Assembly (NCBI GenBank): GCA_963836905.1
Contig: CAWIKY010000006.1
Span: 620,001-684,000 of the forward strand
Source of the DNA: CAWIKY01 sp963836905
GTDB taxonomy: Bacteria; Pseudomonadota; Alphaproteobacteria; Caulobacterales; Hyphomonadaceae
Direction: 5' to 3'
Length of the DNA stretch: 64,000 nucleotides
Part shown: positions 55,054 to 64,000 of the stretch, piece by piece
Layout of the letters: every line of letters begins with the position of its first letter
Numbering within the stretch: position 1 is the first letter of the stretch
Notes under the pieces: generated by a model
The model's database searches: none
The model's input: the letters and a program-made list of their open reading frames with translations, nothing else
What the model was told of the DNA's origin: nothing
Made by a program: the position numbers and the translations under genes

Positions 55054-56432
55054 AGTACGTCTCGACACGCGGACAGGCCGAGCCGGCCGGGTTTACGCAA
55101 GCCGTTCTGGCGGGGTTGGCGAGCGATGGCGGGCTTTACGTGCCCGAGACCTGGCCGACGATGGGGACCGGCGGCGGCGCTGAAAGCTATACCGGTCTGG
55201 CGACGCGTATCATTTCCGGCTTTGCGGGCGATACGCTTGAAGCCGATATAATCGAAGCGTGCGTAAACCGCGCCTATACAGGCTTTGCCCATCACAGCGT
55301 CGCGCCGCTGCGCCAGATAGCGGACCGGCGCTTCCTGATGGAACTGCACCACGGACCGACCCTTGCCTTCAAGGATGTCGCCATGCAGCTCATCGCGCAG
55401 GTGTTCGATCATCTGCTGGCGGAAAACGGCCAACGCCTGTCCATCGTTTGTGCAACATCGGGCGATACCGGCGGCGCGGCAGCCTCGGCGTTTGCCGGGC
55501 TGTCATCGGTTGATCTGTTCATCCTGCATCCGCACGAGCGTGTTTCTCCCGTGCAGCGTCGCTTCATGACCACCACCGGGGCCGACAACGTCCACAATTT
55601 CGCGATCGAGGGCGATTTCGATGACGCGCAGGCTATCGTGAAGGCGATGTTTGCCGATGCTGTCTTTGCAAGGGAGGTGTCCCTCTCCGGCGTCAACTCG
55701 ATCAACTGGCTGCGAATTGCCGCCCAGTTGGTCTATTATGCCTATGCGCAGCAGACATTCGGGGCGCAGACACCGCTTCGCTTCATCGTTCCGACCGGAA
55801 ATTTCGGCGATGTGCTGGCAGGGTATGTTGCCGCGCGGTGCGGTCTGCTGGCCGGGTTCGAGGCCATCGCGGCTGTCAACGCAAACCGGACACTGCCAGA
55901 CCTTCTTGCCTCCGGCATTCTGAACCGCCCGGACGCAAAGGCGACGCCGAGCCCGGCGATGGATATTGCGGTGCCGAGCAATCTGGAGCGATTGCTGTTC
56001 GAAGTCTCGGGCAGGGACGGCGCGCAGATACGCCGGATTTATGAGCAACTGGCCCAGTCCGGCGAGGCGCGGCTGGAGCGTCAGCTGGCCGGTCCGCTCT
56101 CCTGCACCGGTATCTCGTCGGTCTCGGTCAGTGATACGCAGACGCTGCAGGAAATGCGTGATGTTCGCGCTGAAACCGGCCTCCTGATTTGTCCCCACAC
56201 GGCCGTTGCAAGCTATGCTGCTCGCCATGCCGATCCGGTCGATGCCATCGACATCGTGCTGGCAACCGCTGATGCCGCCAAATTTCCAGAGACAGTCGAG
56301 GCCGCCACGGGTGAGGCGCCGCAGGTACCCGCCCATGCGCGGGGCGCTGCGACGGGCGAGGAGCGTTTCGATATCATTCCGGCGGATCTGGAACGTGTCC
56401 GGACAGCGATCCGCACACGCCGACGCCGCTGA
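55050..56432 (+). CDS. thrC: threonine synthase
   Basis: A 460-residue threonine synthase that converts O-phosphohomoserine to threonine with pyridoxal phosphate. It begins MKYVSTRGQAEPAGFTQAVL. The PLP lysine is in PTLAFKDVAMQL, the phosphate loop in CATSGDTGGAAASAF, and the catalytic region includes SINWLRIAAQLVYYAYAQ. It is the short (non-plant) type. The ATG at 55050 overlaps the SURF1 stop. The gene order cox...surf1-thrC is common in alphaproteobacteria. Confidence 0.94.
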   Translation: MKYVSTRGQAEPAGFTQAVLAGLASDGGLYVPETWPTMGTGGGAESYTGLATRIISGFAGDTLEADIIEACVNRAYTGFAHHSVAPLRQIADRRFLMELHHGPTLAFKDVAMQLIAQVFDHLLAENGQRLSIVCATSGDTGGAAASAFAGLSSVDLFILHPHERVSPVQRRFMTTTGADNVHNFAIEGDFDDAQAIVKAMFADAVFAREVSLSGVNSINWLRIAAQLVYYAYAQQTFGAQTPLRFIVPTGNFGDVLAGYVAARCGLLAGFEAIAAVNANRTLPDLLASGILNRPDAKATPSPAMDIAVPSNLERLLFEVSGRDGAQIRRIYEQLAQSGEARLERQLAGPLSCTGISSVSVSDTQTLQEMRDVRAETGLLICPHTAVASYAARHADPVDAIDIVLATADAAKFPETVEAATGEAPQVPAHARGAATGEERFDIIPADLERVRTAIRTRRRR

Positions 56433-57061
56433 TGCTGCGCCTGTTCGGGCGCTTGCGGGTTCTCACCCGTCCGATCCCGCTTCATACCCGTATCGATGTT
56501 CCTGATACAGGCTATTACCTGCGTCCCCCCGAGCGCCAGGACTGGCAATCCTGGGCTGATGTCCGCACGAAAAGCCGGGCATTTCTCACGCCCTGGGAAC
56601 CGACTTGGCCGCGCGGTTCGCTCACCAGAACGGCCTATCGAAGATGGCTCGCTGTCGTCCGGGCCGAGATGAGGACCGGACAATCTGCCATGTTCTTTCT
56701 CGTCGAGGCGGACAGCGGAGACGTCGCTGGCGGCATCAATCTTCGCCCGATCCGTCGCGGCGTCGCCCAGTCCGCACAACTTGGCTACTGGATCGGGCAG
56801 GCATATGCGGCGCGGGGGATCATGTCCCGTGCTGTCGGAGCGATCTGCGCCTTTGCGTTCGAGGACCTGAAATTGCATCGACTGGAAGCGGCGTGTCTCG
56901 CGGCAAATGCGCCGTCGCGGGGCGTTCTTGCGCACAACGGGTTCAGTCTTGAGGGCAAAGCGCGCGGATATTTGAAGATCAACGGCGTATGGGAAGATCA
57001 TTTGCTGTTTGCGCGACTGAACCCCACTTACGAGAACGCGTCGGCCACGACTGGCGCTTGA
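56432..57061 (+). CDS. GNAT acetyltransferase, RimJ/RimL type
   Basis: A 209-residue GNAT protein. It begins MLRLFGRLRVLTRPIPLHTR. The acetyl-CoA site is AQLGYWIGQAYAARGIMSRA, with the family C-terminal LHRLEAACLAANAPSRGVLA. This type acetylates N-termini of ribosomal proteins or other amines. TGATG overlap with thrC means the two genes are coupled. Confidence 0.85.
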   Translation: MLRLFGRLRVLTRPIPLHTRIDVPDTGYYLRPPERQDWQSWADVRTKSRAFLTPWEPTWPRGSLTRTAYRRWLAVVRAEMRTGQSAMFFLVEADSGDVAGGINLRPIRRGVAQSAQLGYWIGQAYAARGIMSRAVGAICAFAFEDLKLHRLEAACLAANAPSRGVLAHNGFSLEGKARGYLKINGVWEDHLLFARLNPTYENASATTGA

Positions 57062-57085
57062 GGCTGCAACTTGCTACATCCGCTA

Positions 57086-57465
<380 letters not shown>

Positions 57466-57790
57466 CTTCTCCCCGTCCCTGGGCGCTGCGTCTCGGCGGC
57501 AAGGAACTGTTAACTGATTGTGGAAAACATTCAGTCACGCCGCTTCGTCAATATCTAGGCGGGCGAGCATACCCGAACACTGCATATAGACATATTATTC
57601 CATTCTTTGTTTCTCGGCCCGTTTTTCGGTCTGGTTCTGATCGGCTTTTGTTCCCTAATGTTCTGCCATAGCCAGCCCGCTGACAGCGTTTGGGTAACCA
57701 AACCCATTGGATGGAAGGTATACCCATGCTATCCCAATTTTAACGAAATGACCCAATCTTCGGGTCACGGGTCCACGCGGCGGGGCGGTC
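57466..57790 (+). other. 325-bp gap between rnpB and mraZ
   Basis: No coding frame. The first 100 nt follow the rnpB 3' end, with no clear T-tract terminator. The second half carries the probable MraZ binding sites (57702-57755). It must contain the promoter of the dcw cluster, but I see no certain -35/-10 pair. Confidence 0.5.
57702..57755 (+). promoter_or_regulatory. MraZ operator repeats
   Basis: NCCCA (TGGGN on the other strand) occurs at 57702, 57722 and 57732, in step with a 10-bp period, and again at 57751 one base out of step. TGGGN repeats with 5-nt spacers in front of mraZ are the known binding pattern of the MraZ ring. Confidence 0.5.
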
Positions 57791-58273
57791 ATGTTCACTC
57801 AAACGTTCGAAGGGGGGATCGATGCGCGTGGCCGTATGGTCGTGCCGTCGAGCTTTCGGGCCGAGCTTGGTGGCAGTTCCCGTTTCTTCGTCTTTCCCGC
57901 GCTCGACGGTGAGCCCTATCTTGAGGGTGGCGGCGATGCGTTGATGGAAGATTACGACGCGATCATTTCGCAGATGCCGCCGCATGATCCGGACGCCGAA
58001 GCGCTGCAGTACGCGATTTTCTCCCGCTGCGCCGAGATCACGATGGATCAGGCCGGCCGGGCGACGCTGCCACAGAACCTGCGCGATCTTGCCGGGATCG
58101 AGACCACGATTGCCTTTGTGGGCAAGCGCAGCGGCTTCCAGCTCTGGAGCCCCGCGCTGCTCAAGGATCATGAAGCCGACATGCTCGCCCGCGCAAAGGA
58201 GGCCCGGACGCGGCTTGCCGGCGCGTTCAATCAGGCCCGCAGTTCCGGGCTTCTGTCAGGGCAACGCTCATGA
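57791..58273 (+). CDS. mraZ: transcriptional regulator MraZ
   Basis: A 160-residue protein with two SpoVT/AbrB-type half-domains: MFTQTFEGGIDARGRMVVPS and, in the second, AEITMDQAGRATLPQNLRDL, both with the D-x-x-G-R motif. It represses its own dcw operon in other bacteria. First gene of the dcw cluster. The stop overlaps rsmH (ATGA). Confidence 0.93.
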   Translation: MFTQTFEGGIDARGRMVVPSSFRAELGGSSRFFVFPALDGEPYLEGGGDALMEDYDAIISQMPPHDPDAEALQYAIFSRCAEITMDQAGRATLPQNLRDLAGIETTIAFVGKRSGFQLWSPALLKDHEADMLARAKEARTRLAGAFNQARSSGLLSGQRS

Positions 58274-59256
58274 GCCATGTGCCGGTTCTCCTTTCCGAAG
58301 TGCTTGAGCATCTGGCCCCGGTCGATGGTGATGTGCTGGTTGACGCCACCTTTGGCGGCGGCGGGTATGCGTCGGCAATCCTCGACCAAGCTGACGCGAC
58401 GCTGATCGGTATCGACCGTGACCCGACAGCAGTTGCGCGGGCTGAAACGATGCAGGCACGCTATCCGCGCCTGATCCCGGTCAGGGGTGTCTTCGGGGAC
58501 ATGAAAGCATTGGTGCAGGAAACCGGTCACGCCCCGGTGAATGGCATCGTTCTCGATCTCGGCGTTTCCTCCTTCCAGATCGACGAACCCGAGCGGGGGT
58601 TCTCGTTCCAGAAAGACGGGCCACTGGACATGCGGATGAGCTGCGAAGGCCCTGATGCGGCGCTGGTGGTCAACACCTATGCAGAGGCCGATCTGGCAAA
58701 CATCATCTACCGGCTGGGCGAGGAACGCGACTCCCGCCGCGTCGCGCGCGCGATCGTCAAGGCACGCGCGGAAACCCCGTTCACCACGACACTTCAGTTC
58801 GCCGATGCCGTCGAGACGGCGCTTGGCGGACGGCGCGGCAAGCGTACACATCCGGCCACCAAGACGTTTCAGGCCCTGCGCATCTATATCAATGACGAAC
58901 TGGGCGAGTTGGCCCGTGCTCTCGAGGCCGCCGAAACGCTATTGTCCGAGGGCGGTCGGCTCGTGGTCGTCACATTCCATTCCATCGAGGACCGGATGGT
59001 GAAGTCCTGGCTGACGGACCGGTCCGGTGGCGGCGGCGCAGGCTCGCGCCACATGCCCACAGGCCCGTCCGGACCTGCGCCCACTTTCACCAATGTCCGC
59101 CGTGTGGCGGGTGCGGGCGAGGAAGAGGTGTCCGCAAATGTCCGGGCCCGTTCGGCACGGCTCCGTTCCGCAGTACGCACCTCCGCGCCGCCGCGCGGGA
59201 TTTCGGCCGCAGCACCGTTTGATCTTCCATCCTTGCCAGATGTGAGGGCTGCATGA
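58270..59256 (+). CDS. rsmH: 16S rRNA (cytosine-1402-N4) methyltransferase
   Basis: A 328-residue MraW/RsmH protein. The SAM loop is DATFGGGGYASAILDQADAT, followed by GIDRDPTAVARAE. Family blocks are VLDLGVSSFQIDEPERGFSF, DMRMS and TFHSIEDRMVKSWL. It methylates C1402 in the ribosomal P site. Between mraZ and ftsL, as in most bacteria. Confidence 0.94.
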   Translation: MSHVPVLLSEVLEHLAPVDGDVLVDATFGGGGYASAILDQADATLIGIDRDPTAVARAETMQARYPRLIPVRGVFGDMKALVQETGHAPVNGIVLDLGVSSFQIDEPERGFSFQKDGPLDMRMSCEGPDAALVVNTYAEADLANIIYRLGEERDSRRVARAIVKARAETPFTTTLQFADAVETALGGRRGKRTHPATKTFQALRIYINDELGELARALEAAETLLSEGGRLVVVTFHSIEDRMVKSWLTDRSGGGGAGSRHMPTGPSGPAPTFTNVRRVAGAGEEEVSANVRARSARLRSAVRTSAPPRGISAAAPFDLPSLPDVRAA

Positions 59257-59561
59257 GCCGGGGTGCCTTTCTTCTTGCGTTGATCGTGGCAGGCTTCCTG
59301 ACCTTCGCCATGGCCCGGTCCAGTTCCGGTGCGCGCGCGACTGCCGAAGAGATCACTGCCGTCGAGGCGGAGATCGCTCAACTCGAGAACGAGATCGCCA
59401 TTCTACAGCGTGAATACGGCAATGTCGGCCGTGAAGAGGTTCTTTCGCGTCTGGCACGCAACCAGCTTGGCATGCGGACAGCGACGGCCTCACAGTTCGT
59501 GACCGAGGAACGGCTCGATCGCTTGCTCGCAAAGCTCCAGGCCGAAAGGGCGGCCGAATGA
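59253..59561 (+). CDS. ftsL: cell division protein FtsL
   Basis: A 102-residue bitopic protein: membrane helix FLLALIVAGFLTFAMA near the start, then a coiled coil (EITAVEAEIAQLENEIAILQ) and a short end. Size, topology and place between rsmH and ftsI identify it as FtsL, a subunit of the FtsQLB complex at the septum. ATGA overlaps at both ends. Confidence 0.86.
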   Translation: MSRGAFLLALIVAGFLTFAMARSSSGARATAEEITAVEAEIAQLENEIAILQREYGNVGREEVLSRLARNQLGMRTATASQFVTEERLDRLLAKLQAERAAE

Positions 59562-61219
59562 ACCTGTCCAGCCTGCTTCGAAGTGACCGGTCCTCGCCGC
59601 AGCGGGCGCGCCTGCTTGCCGGGTTTATCGGCGCTGCGTTCGCATTGGTGGCCATGCGTGGTGCGCAACTGTCCCTGTTCGGTTCAACGGCTGACGCAAG
59701 CACGGCCAATGAAACAGCACAGGCGGAGACCCGCCGCGTCGATATCCTGGACCGGCACGGCGAACGCCTCGCTACCAGCGTGTCCGTCTATTCGCTGTAT
59801 GCCGATCCCGGTGCGATCTGGGATGCGCGTCAGACGGCGACTGCGCTCAAGACGGTTTTGCCGCGTATTGACGAGGCGGCGATTGCTGCACGCCTCTCTG
59901 ACAAGTCGAAAAAATTTGTCTGGATCGAACGCCAGCTTACCCCGGCCCTTCGTCAAAAAATCTTCGAGCTGGGACTGGACGGGATCGGATTCCGTGAAGA
60001 GACCAAGCGGCTTTATCCGCGCGGCAGTCTGGCGGGACATGTGCTCGGCTTCGCAGGGGTGGATGGTAACGGGCTCGCGGGTATCGAATACGCCATGGAC
60101 GAAACCCTGCGCACGTCGCAAGCGCCGGTCCGTCTTACCATCGATGCCAGCGTGCAGTTTTCGCTGGAGACCGAGTTGGCAAACGCTGCCTCCGGCTTTC
60201 AGGCGAAGGGCGCGGCGGGAATTGTTCTGGATGCTCGCAGCGGCGAAGTGCTTGCCATGGCCTCCTGGCCGACGCTGGACCCCAACCGGGGACGTTTCAT
60301 GGACGCCTCGGCCCGCACCAATCGTGCGACCGGCGCCGTCTACGAGCTCGGTTCCGTCTTCAAGCCGCTTACCGTCGCAGCCGGACTGGACGTCGGCATT
60401 CTGACGATGAATGATACCTTCAATGTGGCTGACCCGGTTCGCATCGGGCCGGAGACCATCCGCGACGATCATCCGCTACCGGACGTAACGCGGGCGGGGC
60501 TGACGGATATCATCGCGTATTCATCCAATATCGGTACGGTTCGTGCCGCCTTGATGATTGGAAGCAAGCGGCAGGAGGCATTCCTCAAGAATCTGGGCCT
60601 GCTGGAGGCCTCGCCTGTTGAGCTTGCGGGCTCGGAACGTCCGATTCCGCCCGCGCGCTGGGATGACATCACGGTTGCAACGGTTGGCTTCGGGCATGGT
60701 ATCGCAATCACGCCAATGGCATTTGCAAGCGCTTTTGCGACGCTGGCGAACAAGGGCGAATACGTTCCACCAACGCTTCTGGCCGACCCTGATCCATTGG
60801 CAGAGCCGCGCATTTCGCGGTCTGTGATGCGCCCCGAAACGGCGGCGGCGGTCAATCTGATGCTGCGCGATGCGGTAACGCGCGGAACCGGACGGTCTGC
60901 GGATGTTCCGGGCTACCGCATTGCAGGCAAGACCGGCACGGCTGAAAAGCTCGTCAACGGGCAGTATTCGCAGACCGCCAACGTCACGTCATTTGCAGCG
61001 CTCTTTCCTTTCGACGCGCCGCGCTACGTTGTCGTCATCGTCATGGACGAGCCGCAGGGCGAGACACGCTATCGTGCGACCGCCGCCTGGAATGCCGCGC
61101 CGACGGCTGGCCGGGTCATCGAACGGATTGCCCCGCTGCTGGAAGTGAGCCCGTATTTCGAAGACCTGGAGACCGTCAGCTACGAGGCCACCACCGTGTC
61201 GTTACGGAGCCAGATGTGA
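59558..61219 (+). CDS. ftsI: septal transpeptidase FtsI (PBP3)
   Basis: A 553-residue class B penicillin-binding protein. N-terminal membrane helix (RLLAGFIGAAFALVAMRGAQ), dimerization part with RRVDILDRHGERLATSVSVY, and the transpeptidase with SxxK in ELGSVFKPLTVAAG, SxN in YSSNIGTVRAA and KTG in IAGKTGTAEK. It crosslinks septal peptidoglycan. Overlaps ftsL and murE by 4 nt. Intact. Confidence 0.94.
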   Translation: MNLSSLLRSDRSSPQRARLLAGFIGAAFALVAMRGAQLSLFGSTADASTANETAQAETRRVDILDRHGERLATSVSVYSLYADPGAIWDARQTATALKTVLPRIDEAAIAARLSDKSKKFVWIERQLTPALRQKIFELGLDGIGFREETKRLYPRGSLAGHVLGFAGVDGNGLAGIEYAMDETLRTSQAPVRLTIDASVQFSLETELANAASGFQAKGAAGIVLDARSGEVLAMASWPTLDPNRGRFMDASARTNRATGAVYELGSVFKPLTVAAGLDVGILTMNDTFNVADPVRIGPETIRDDHPLPDVTRAGLTDIIAYSSNIGTVRAALMIGSKRQEAFLKNLGLLEASPVELAGSERPIPPARWDDITVATVGFGHGIAITPMAFASAFATLANKGEYVPPTLLADPDPLAEPRISRSVMRPETAAAVNLMLRDAVTRGTGRSADVPGYRIAGKTGTAEKLVNGQYSQTANVTSFAALFPFDAPRYVVVIVMDEPQGETRYRATAAWNAAPTAGRVIERIAPLLEVSPYFEDLETVSYEATTVSLRSQM

Positions 61220-62649
61220 AGCTCAGTCAGATATTTCCCGGCCATGCCTTGTCTGCCGACCCCGAAATTACCGGTATCACAGCGGACTCGCGCCGCGTCG
61301 CCCCCGGCTTTCTGTTCGCCGCCATGAAGGGCACGAAGGATGACGGCGCGCGCTTCGTTCCGGCTGCGCTGGAGAAGGGTGCGGCTGCAATCCTTTGTGC
61401 CGACCCTGTCGATACCGGACATGCGGTCCTGATCCGGCATGACGATCCGCGTCTGGCCCTCGCGGATGCTTCCGCCAGATTTCACCCGCTGCAGCCGGGC
61501 ATCATCGCTGCCATCACGGGCACCAACGGCAAAAGCTCCACCGTCGATTTTCTGCGACAGATCTGGACGCTCTGCGACATGCGCGCCGCATCACTTGGAA
61601 CTCTCGGAGCGGTTGGTCCAGAAGGTGTGATCGATCTGGGTCATACAACACCCGATCCTGTCGCGATCCATGCCACGCTGGAAACGCTCGCCCGGCAGGG
61701 CGTAACCCATGCAGCAATGGAAGCCTCCTCGCACGGGCTGGAGCAGCGCCGCCTGCATGCCGTGAAACTGGCCGCCGTGGCGTTTACCAATCTCACGCAG
61801 GACCATCTCGACTATCATCCCGATTTCGAGAGCTACCGGCATGCCAAGCTGCGGCTTTTTACAGAGCTTGCTCCGGCAGGCATCCCGGCCATCGTGAATG
61901 CTGACAGCAGCGAATACGGCGTTTTCGAAGCCGCAGCCCGAGAAGCTGGTCTGAAAGTCTGGTCGGTTGGCTGGCGCGGTCGCGACGTGAAGATCCGTGA
62001 ACTCTCTCCGCGCGCGACGGGGCAGGTGCTCGATCTGTTGATCCATGGCGTCGCCCACGAAGTCGAATTGCCGCTCATCGGCGAATTTCAGGCCTTGAAC
62101 GCCCTCACCGCTGCAGCGCTTGCGCTCGCTCTGGGCACGCCGCTCGACCCGGTTCTGGGAGCGCTGGGCAAGCTGGCACCGGTCTCCGGGCGGTTGGAGT
62201 TCATCGGGACCAGCGCGTCCGGCGGCTCGGTCTTTGTCGACTACGCACACACACCCGACGGTCTGGATGTGCTCCTGCGTGCGGTGCGTCCACATACGGC
62301 GGGCAAGCTGGTCTGCATCATGGGCTGCGGCGGCGACCGCGACCCCTACAAGCGGCCGGTTATGGGCGAAACTGCCGCCCGGTATGCCGACGAGGTGATC
62401 GTTACCGACGACAATCCGCGTTCTGAAGACCCGGGAGCGATCCGCGCCGCCATTCTAAGCAAGGCTGCCGGAGCGACCGAGATCGGTGACCGCGCTGCGG
62501 CCATATCGGAAGGCATTGCGCGTCTTGGAACGGGCGACACGCTGGTGATCGCAGGCAAGGGACACGAAACCGGCCAGATCGTTGGCGACAAGGTTCTCCC
62601 GTTTGCCGATCAGGAGACCGCCCGTCAGATGCTGGGACAGACATCATGA
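61216..62649 (+). CDS. murE: UDP-MurNAc-tripeptide synthetase
   Basis: A 477-residue Mur ligase. ATP loop ITGTNGKSSTVDFL; carbamylated-lysine region HAAMEASSHGLEQRRL; AFTNLTQDHLDYHPDFESYR; and VTDDNPRSEDPGAIRAAI, whose D-N-P-R sequence is the mark of meso-diaminopimelate specificity. It adds the third amino acid of the stem peptide. Overlaps ftsI and murF by 4 nt. Confidence 0.95.
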   Translation: MKLSQIFPGHALSADPEITGITADSRRVAPGFLFAAMKGTKDDGARFVPAALEKGAAAILCADPVDTGHAVLIRHDDPRLALADASARFHPLQPGIIAAITGTNGKSSTVDFLRQIWTLCDMRAASLGTLGAVGPEGVIDLGHTTPDPVAIHATLETLARQGVTHAAMEASSHGLEQRRLHAVKLAAVAFTNLTQDHLDYHPDFESYRHAKLRLFTELAPAGIPAIVNADSSEYGVFEAAAREAGLKVWSVGWRGRDVKIRELSPRATGQVLDLLIHGVAHEVELPLIGEFQALNALTAAALALALGTPLDPVLGALGKLAPVSGRLEFIGTSASGGSVFVDYAHTPDGLDVLLRAVRPHTAGKLVCIMGCGGDRDPYKRPVMGETAARYADEVIVTDDNPRSEDPGAIRAAILSKAAGATEIGDRAAAISEGIARLGTGDTLVIAGKGHETGQIVGDKVLPFADQETARQMLGQTS

Positions 62650-64000
62650 AAACGCTCTGGACGGCAAACAATGCGGGCAGCGCGACCGGCGGGACTGTAT
62701 CGGGTGACTGGAGCGTATCCGGCATCTCGATCGATACGCGCAGCCTTGAACCGGGCGACTTGTTCGTTGCCTTGCAGGATGTGCGTGACGGACATGATTT
62801 TGTTGAAGCCGCCTACAAGGCCGGGGCAGGGGCTGTGCTGGTGTCGCGCACCGTCGGCGACGGCCCCTCACTTCTGGTGGACAATACACTTGATGCGCTG
62901 ACCCGGCTGGGTGAGGCCGCGCGTGACAGGTCCGACGCGTTCCGTTGCGCTGTGACAGGCTCTGTCGGCAAGACAAGCGTCAAAGAGATGCTGGCACGCA
63001 TCTTCCGCGCTGCAGGCTCTGCGCACTGGTCGGTCAAATCCTTCAACAATCACTGGGGCGTACCGCTTACGCTCGCCAGAATGCCTGAGGCGACCACCCG
63101 CGCGGTGTTCGAGATCGGCATGAGCACGCCGGGAGAGATCGCACCGCGCTCACATATGGTCCGGCCGCACGCCGCGATGATTACGAAGATCGCCCCGGTG
63201 CATCTGGAAGGTCTCGGCACCGAAGCGGCTGTGGCCGACGAAAAGGCTGACATTTTCGCCGGGCTCCTGCCGGACGGGCATATCATCCTGCCCGCGGAGG
63301 ATCGCTTTCTGGACCGGTTGAGGGACCGCGCGCTCGGTCATCAGGGCAGCGCAAAAGTGCTCACCTTCGGTCAGCATACAGGCGACGCGCATGTGACCGC
63401 CATCGACAGCGACGGCGCGAGCCAGACAGTCACCTGTAGCGTTCTCGGACGCAGTGTCAGCGTTTCCCTGAACGCCGTCGGCGAGCATTGGGCGGGCAAT
63501 GCCGCTGCAGCGCTTCTCATGGCCAGCATATCCGGACTGGATATCGAAGACGCCGCCGCCGCACTTTCGGGATATGCGCCGCCGCCCGGTCGGGGAACGG
63601 CTGAATGGCTCAGCCTGCCGCAGGGCGGGCGCGCGCTTCTGGTCGACGATGCCTATAACGCCAATCCCGAGAGCATGCGGGCATCGCTTGCAGGCTTTGC
63701 GTCGCGACCGGCGCAGCGACATCTGGTAGCTCTGGGTGGGATGGGAGAATTGGGGCCCGACGCCCCTGCCATGCATGCCGGTCTTGCACCGCATGTTCGG
63801 GCCGTTGACCCGGCCGTCGTCTTCCTGGCGGGCAGGGCGATGACCCCGTTGAGAGAGGCGCTGCAGGACGATTTCGACGTTGAGCAGGTCGATCAGGCTG
63901 ATGCACTTCAGGAAAGCGTTAAGAAAACGTTAATGGATGGCGATGCGCTCTTGATAAAGGGGTCGAATGCCACCGGTATGGGGAAACTGGCGGACGCCCT
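62646..64000 (+). CDS. murF: UDP-MurNAc-tripeptide:D-Ala-D-Ala ligase (partial)
   Basis: The first 451 codons of MurF; the 3' end is outside the window. It begins MKTLWTANNAGSATGGTVSG, has SGISIDTRSLEPGDLFVALQ, ATP loop AVTGSVGKTSVKEML, then FNNHWGVPLTLARMPE and LVDDAYNANPESMRASL. It adds the D-Ala-D-Ala dipeptide. The ATG overlaps the murE stop. Confidence 0.94.
   Translation, partial: MKTLWTANNAGSATGGTVSGDWSVSGISIDTRSLEPGDLFVALQDVRDGHDFVEAAYKAGAGAVLVSRTVGDGPSLLVDNTLDALTRLGEAARDRSDAFRCAVTGSVGKTSVKEMLARIFRAAGSAHWSVKSFNNHWGVPLTLARMPEATTRAVFEIGMSTPGEIAPRSHMVRPHAAMITKIAPVHLEGLGTEAAVADEKADIFAGLLPDGHIILPAEDRFLDRLRDRALGHQGSAKVLTFGQHTGDAHVTAIDSDGASQTVTCSVLGRSVSVSLNAVGEHWAGNAAAALLMASISGLDIEDAAAALSGYAPPPGRGTAEWLSLPQGGRALLVDDAYNANPESMRASLAGFASRPAQRHLVALGGMGELGPDAPAMHAGLAPHVRAVDPAVVFLAGRAMTPLREALQDDFDVEQVDQADALQESVKKTLMDGDALLIKGSNATGMGKLADA

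Overview
The window comes from a high-GC alphaproteobacterium. The evidence is an aa3 cytochrome oxidase cluster (coxB-coxA-ctaB-ctaG-coxC-surf1), threonine synthase and a GNAT protein behind it, then rnpB and a dcw cluster starting mraZ-rsmH-ftsL-ftsI-murE-murF. I cannot fix the genus from sequence alone.

Layout. (1) Positions 1 to about 35,380 are a Mu-like transposable prophage, almost all on the minus strand, whose right end lies outside the window. Read in phage order (right to left): left-end repeats, LexA/CI-type repressor (the only large plus-strand gene), Ner, ParB-like protein, a stand-alone Mu-type HTH protein, transposase MuA, target-selection ATPase MuB, Gam, GemA, two antirepressor-like genes flanking a plus-strand cassette, a Mor/C-type late activator, lysis genes, Mu-type head genes (gp27, terminase, portal, MuF-type gp30, protease/scaffold, decoration, capsid, gp35, gp36, gpG, gp37), a P2-type contractile tail (V, W, J, I, fibres, sheath, tube, E/E', tape measure, U, X, D), and a right-end operon of unknown genes. 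(2) 35,483-44,884 holds mixed host genes: a TrmN6-like methyltransferase, DUF2007, a chloramphenicol-phosphotransferase-like kinase, an RhlE-type helicase, hydrolase, acyl-CoA dehydrogenase, HD protein, zincin and lipoprotein. (3) clpB and a divergent polyprenyl diphosphate synthase. (4) The cox operon, thrC and a GNAT gene. (5) rnpB and the dcw cell-wall/division operon, cut at murF by the window end.

The main new observation is regulatory. A 14-bp dyad (CCGAAGCGCTTCGG) followed by CTGA and a GTAAACC-like element occurs three times in the prophage, always in a non-coding gap: in front of the endolysin, in front of the protease, and in front of the right-end operon. These match the positions of Mu Plys, PI and Pmom. 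The gene ending just before the first copy is the Mor/C homologue, so a C-like late regulon with a new recognition sequence is a coherent model. Other points of interest are a MuF-linked toxin-like domain on gp30, a duplicated transposase DNA-binding domain encoded as its own gene, a candidate phage left end with GGGAY repeats at exact 10-bp spacing, and a conserved -1 frameshift signal in the tail chaperone.

Caution: many genes need 1-nt shifts to read through, including essential host genes (clpB, coxB, coxC). Several shifts sit at homopolymers, so much of this is probably sequencing error. The density is clearly higher in the prophage, though, so real decay of some phage genes cannot be excluded. 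For such genes the coordinates span the whole reconstructed gene.
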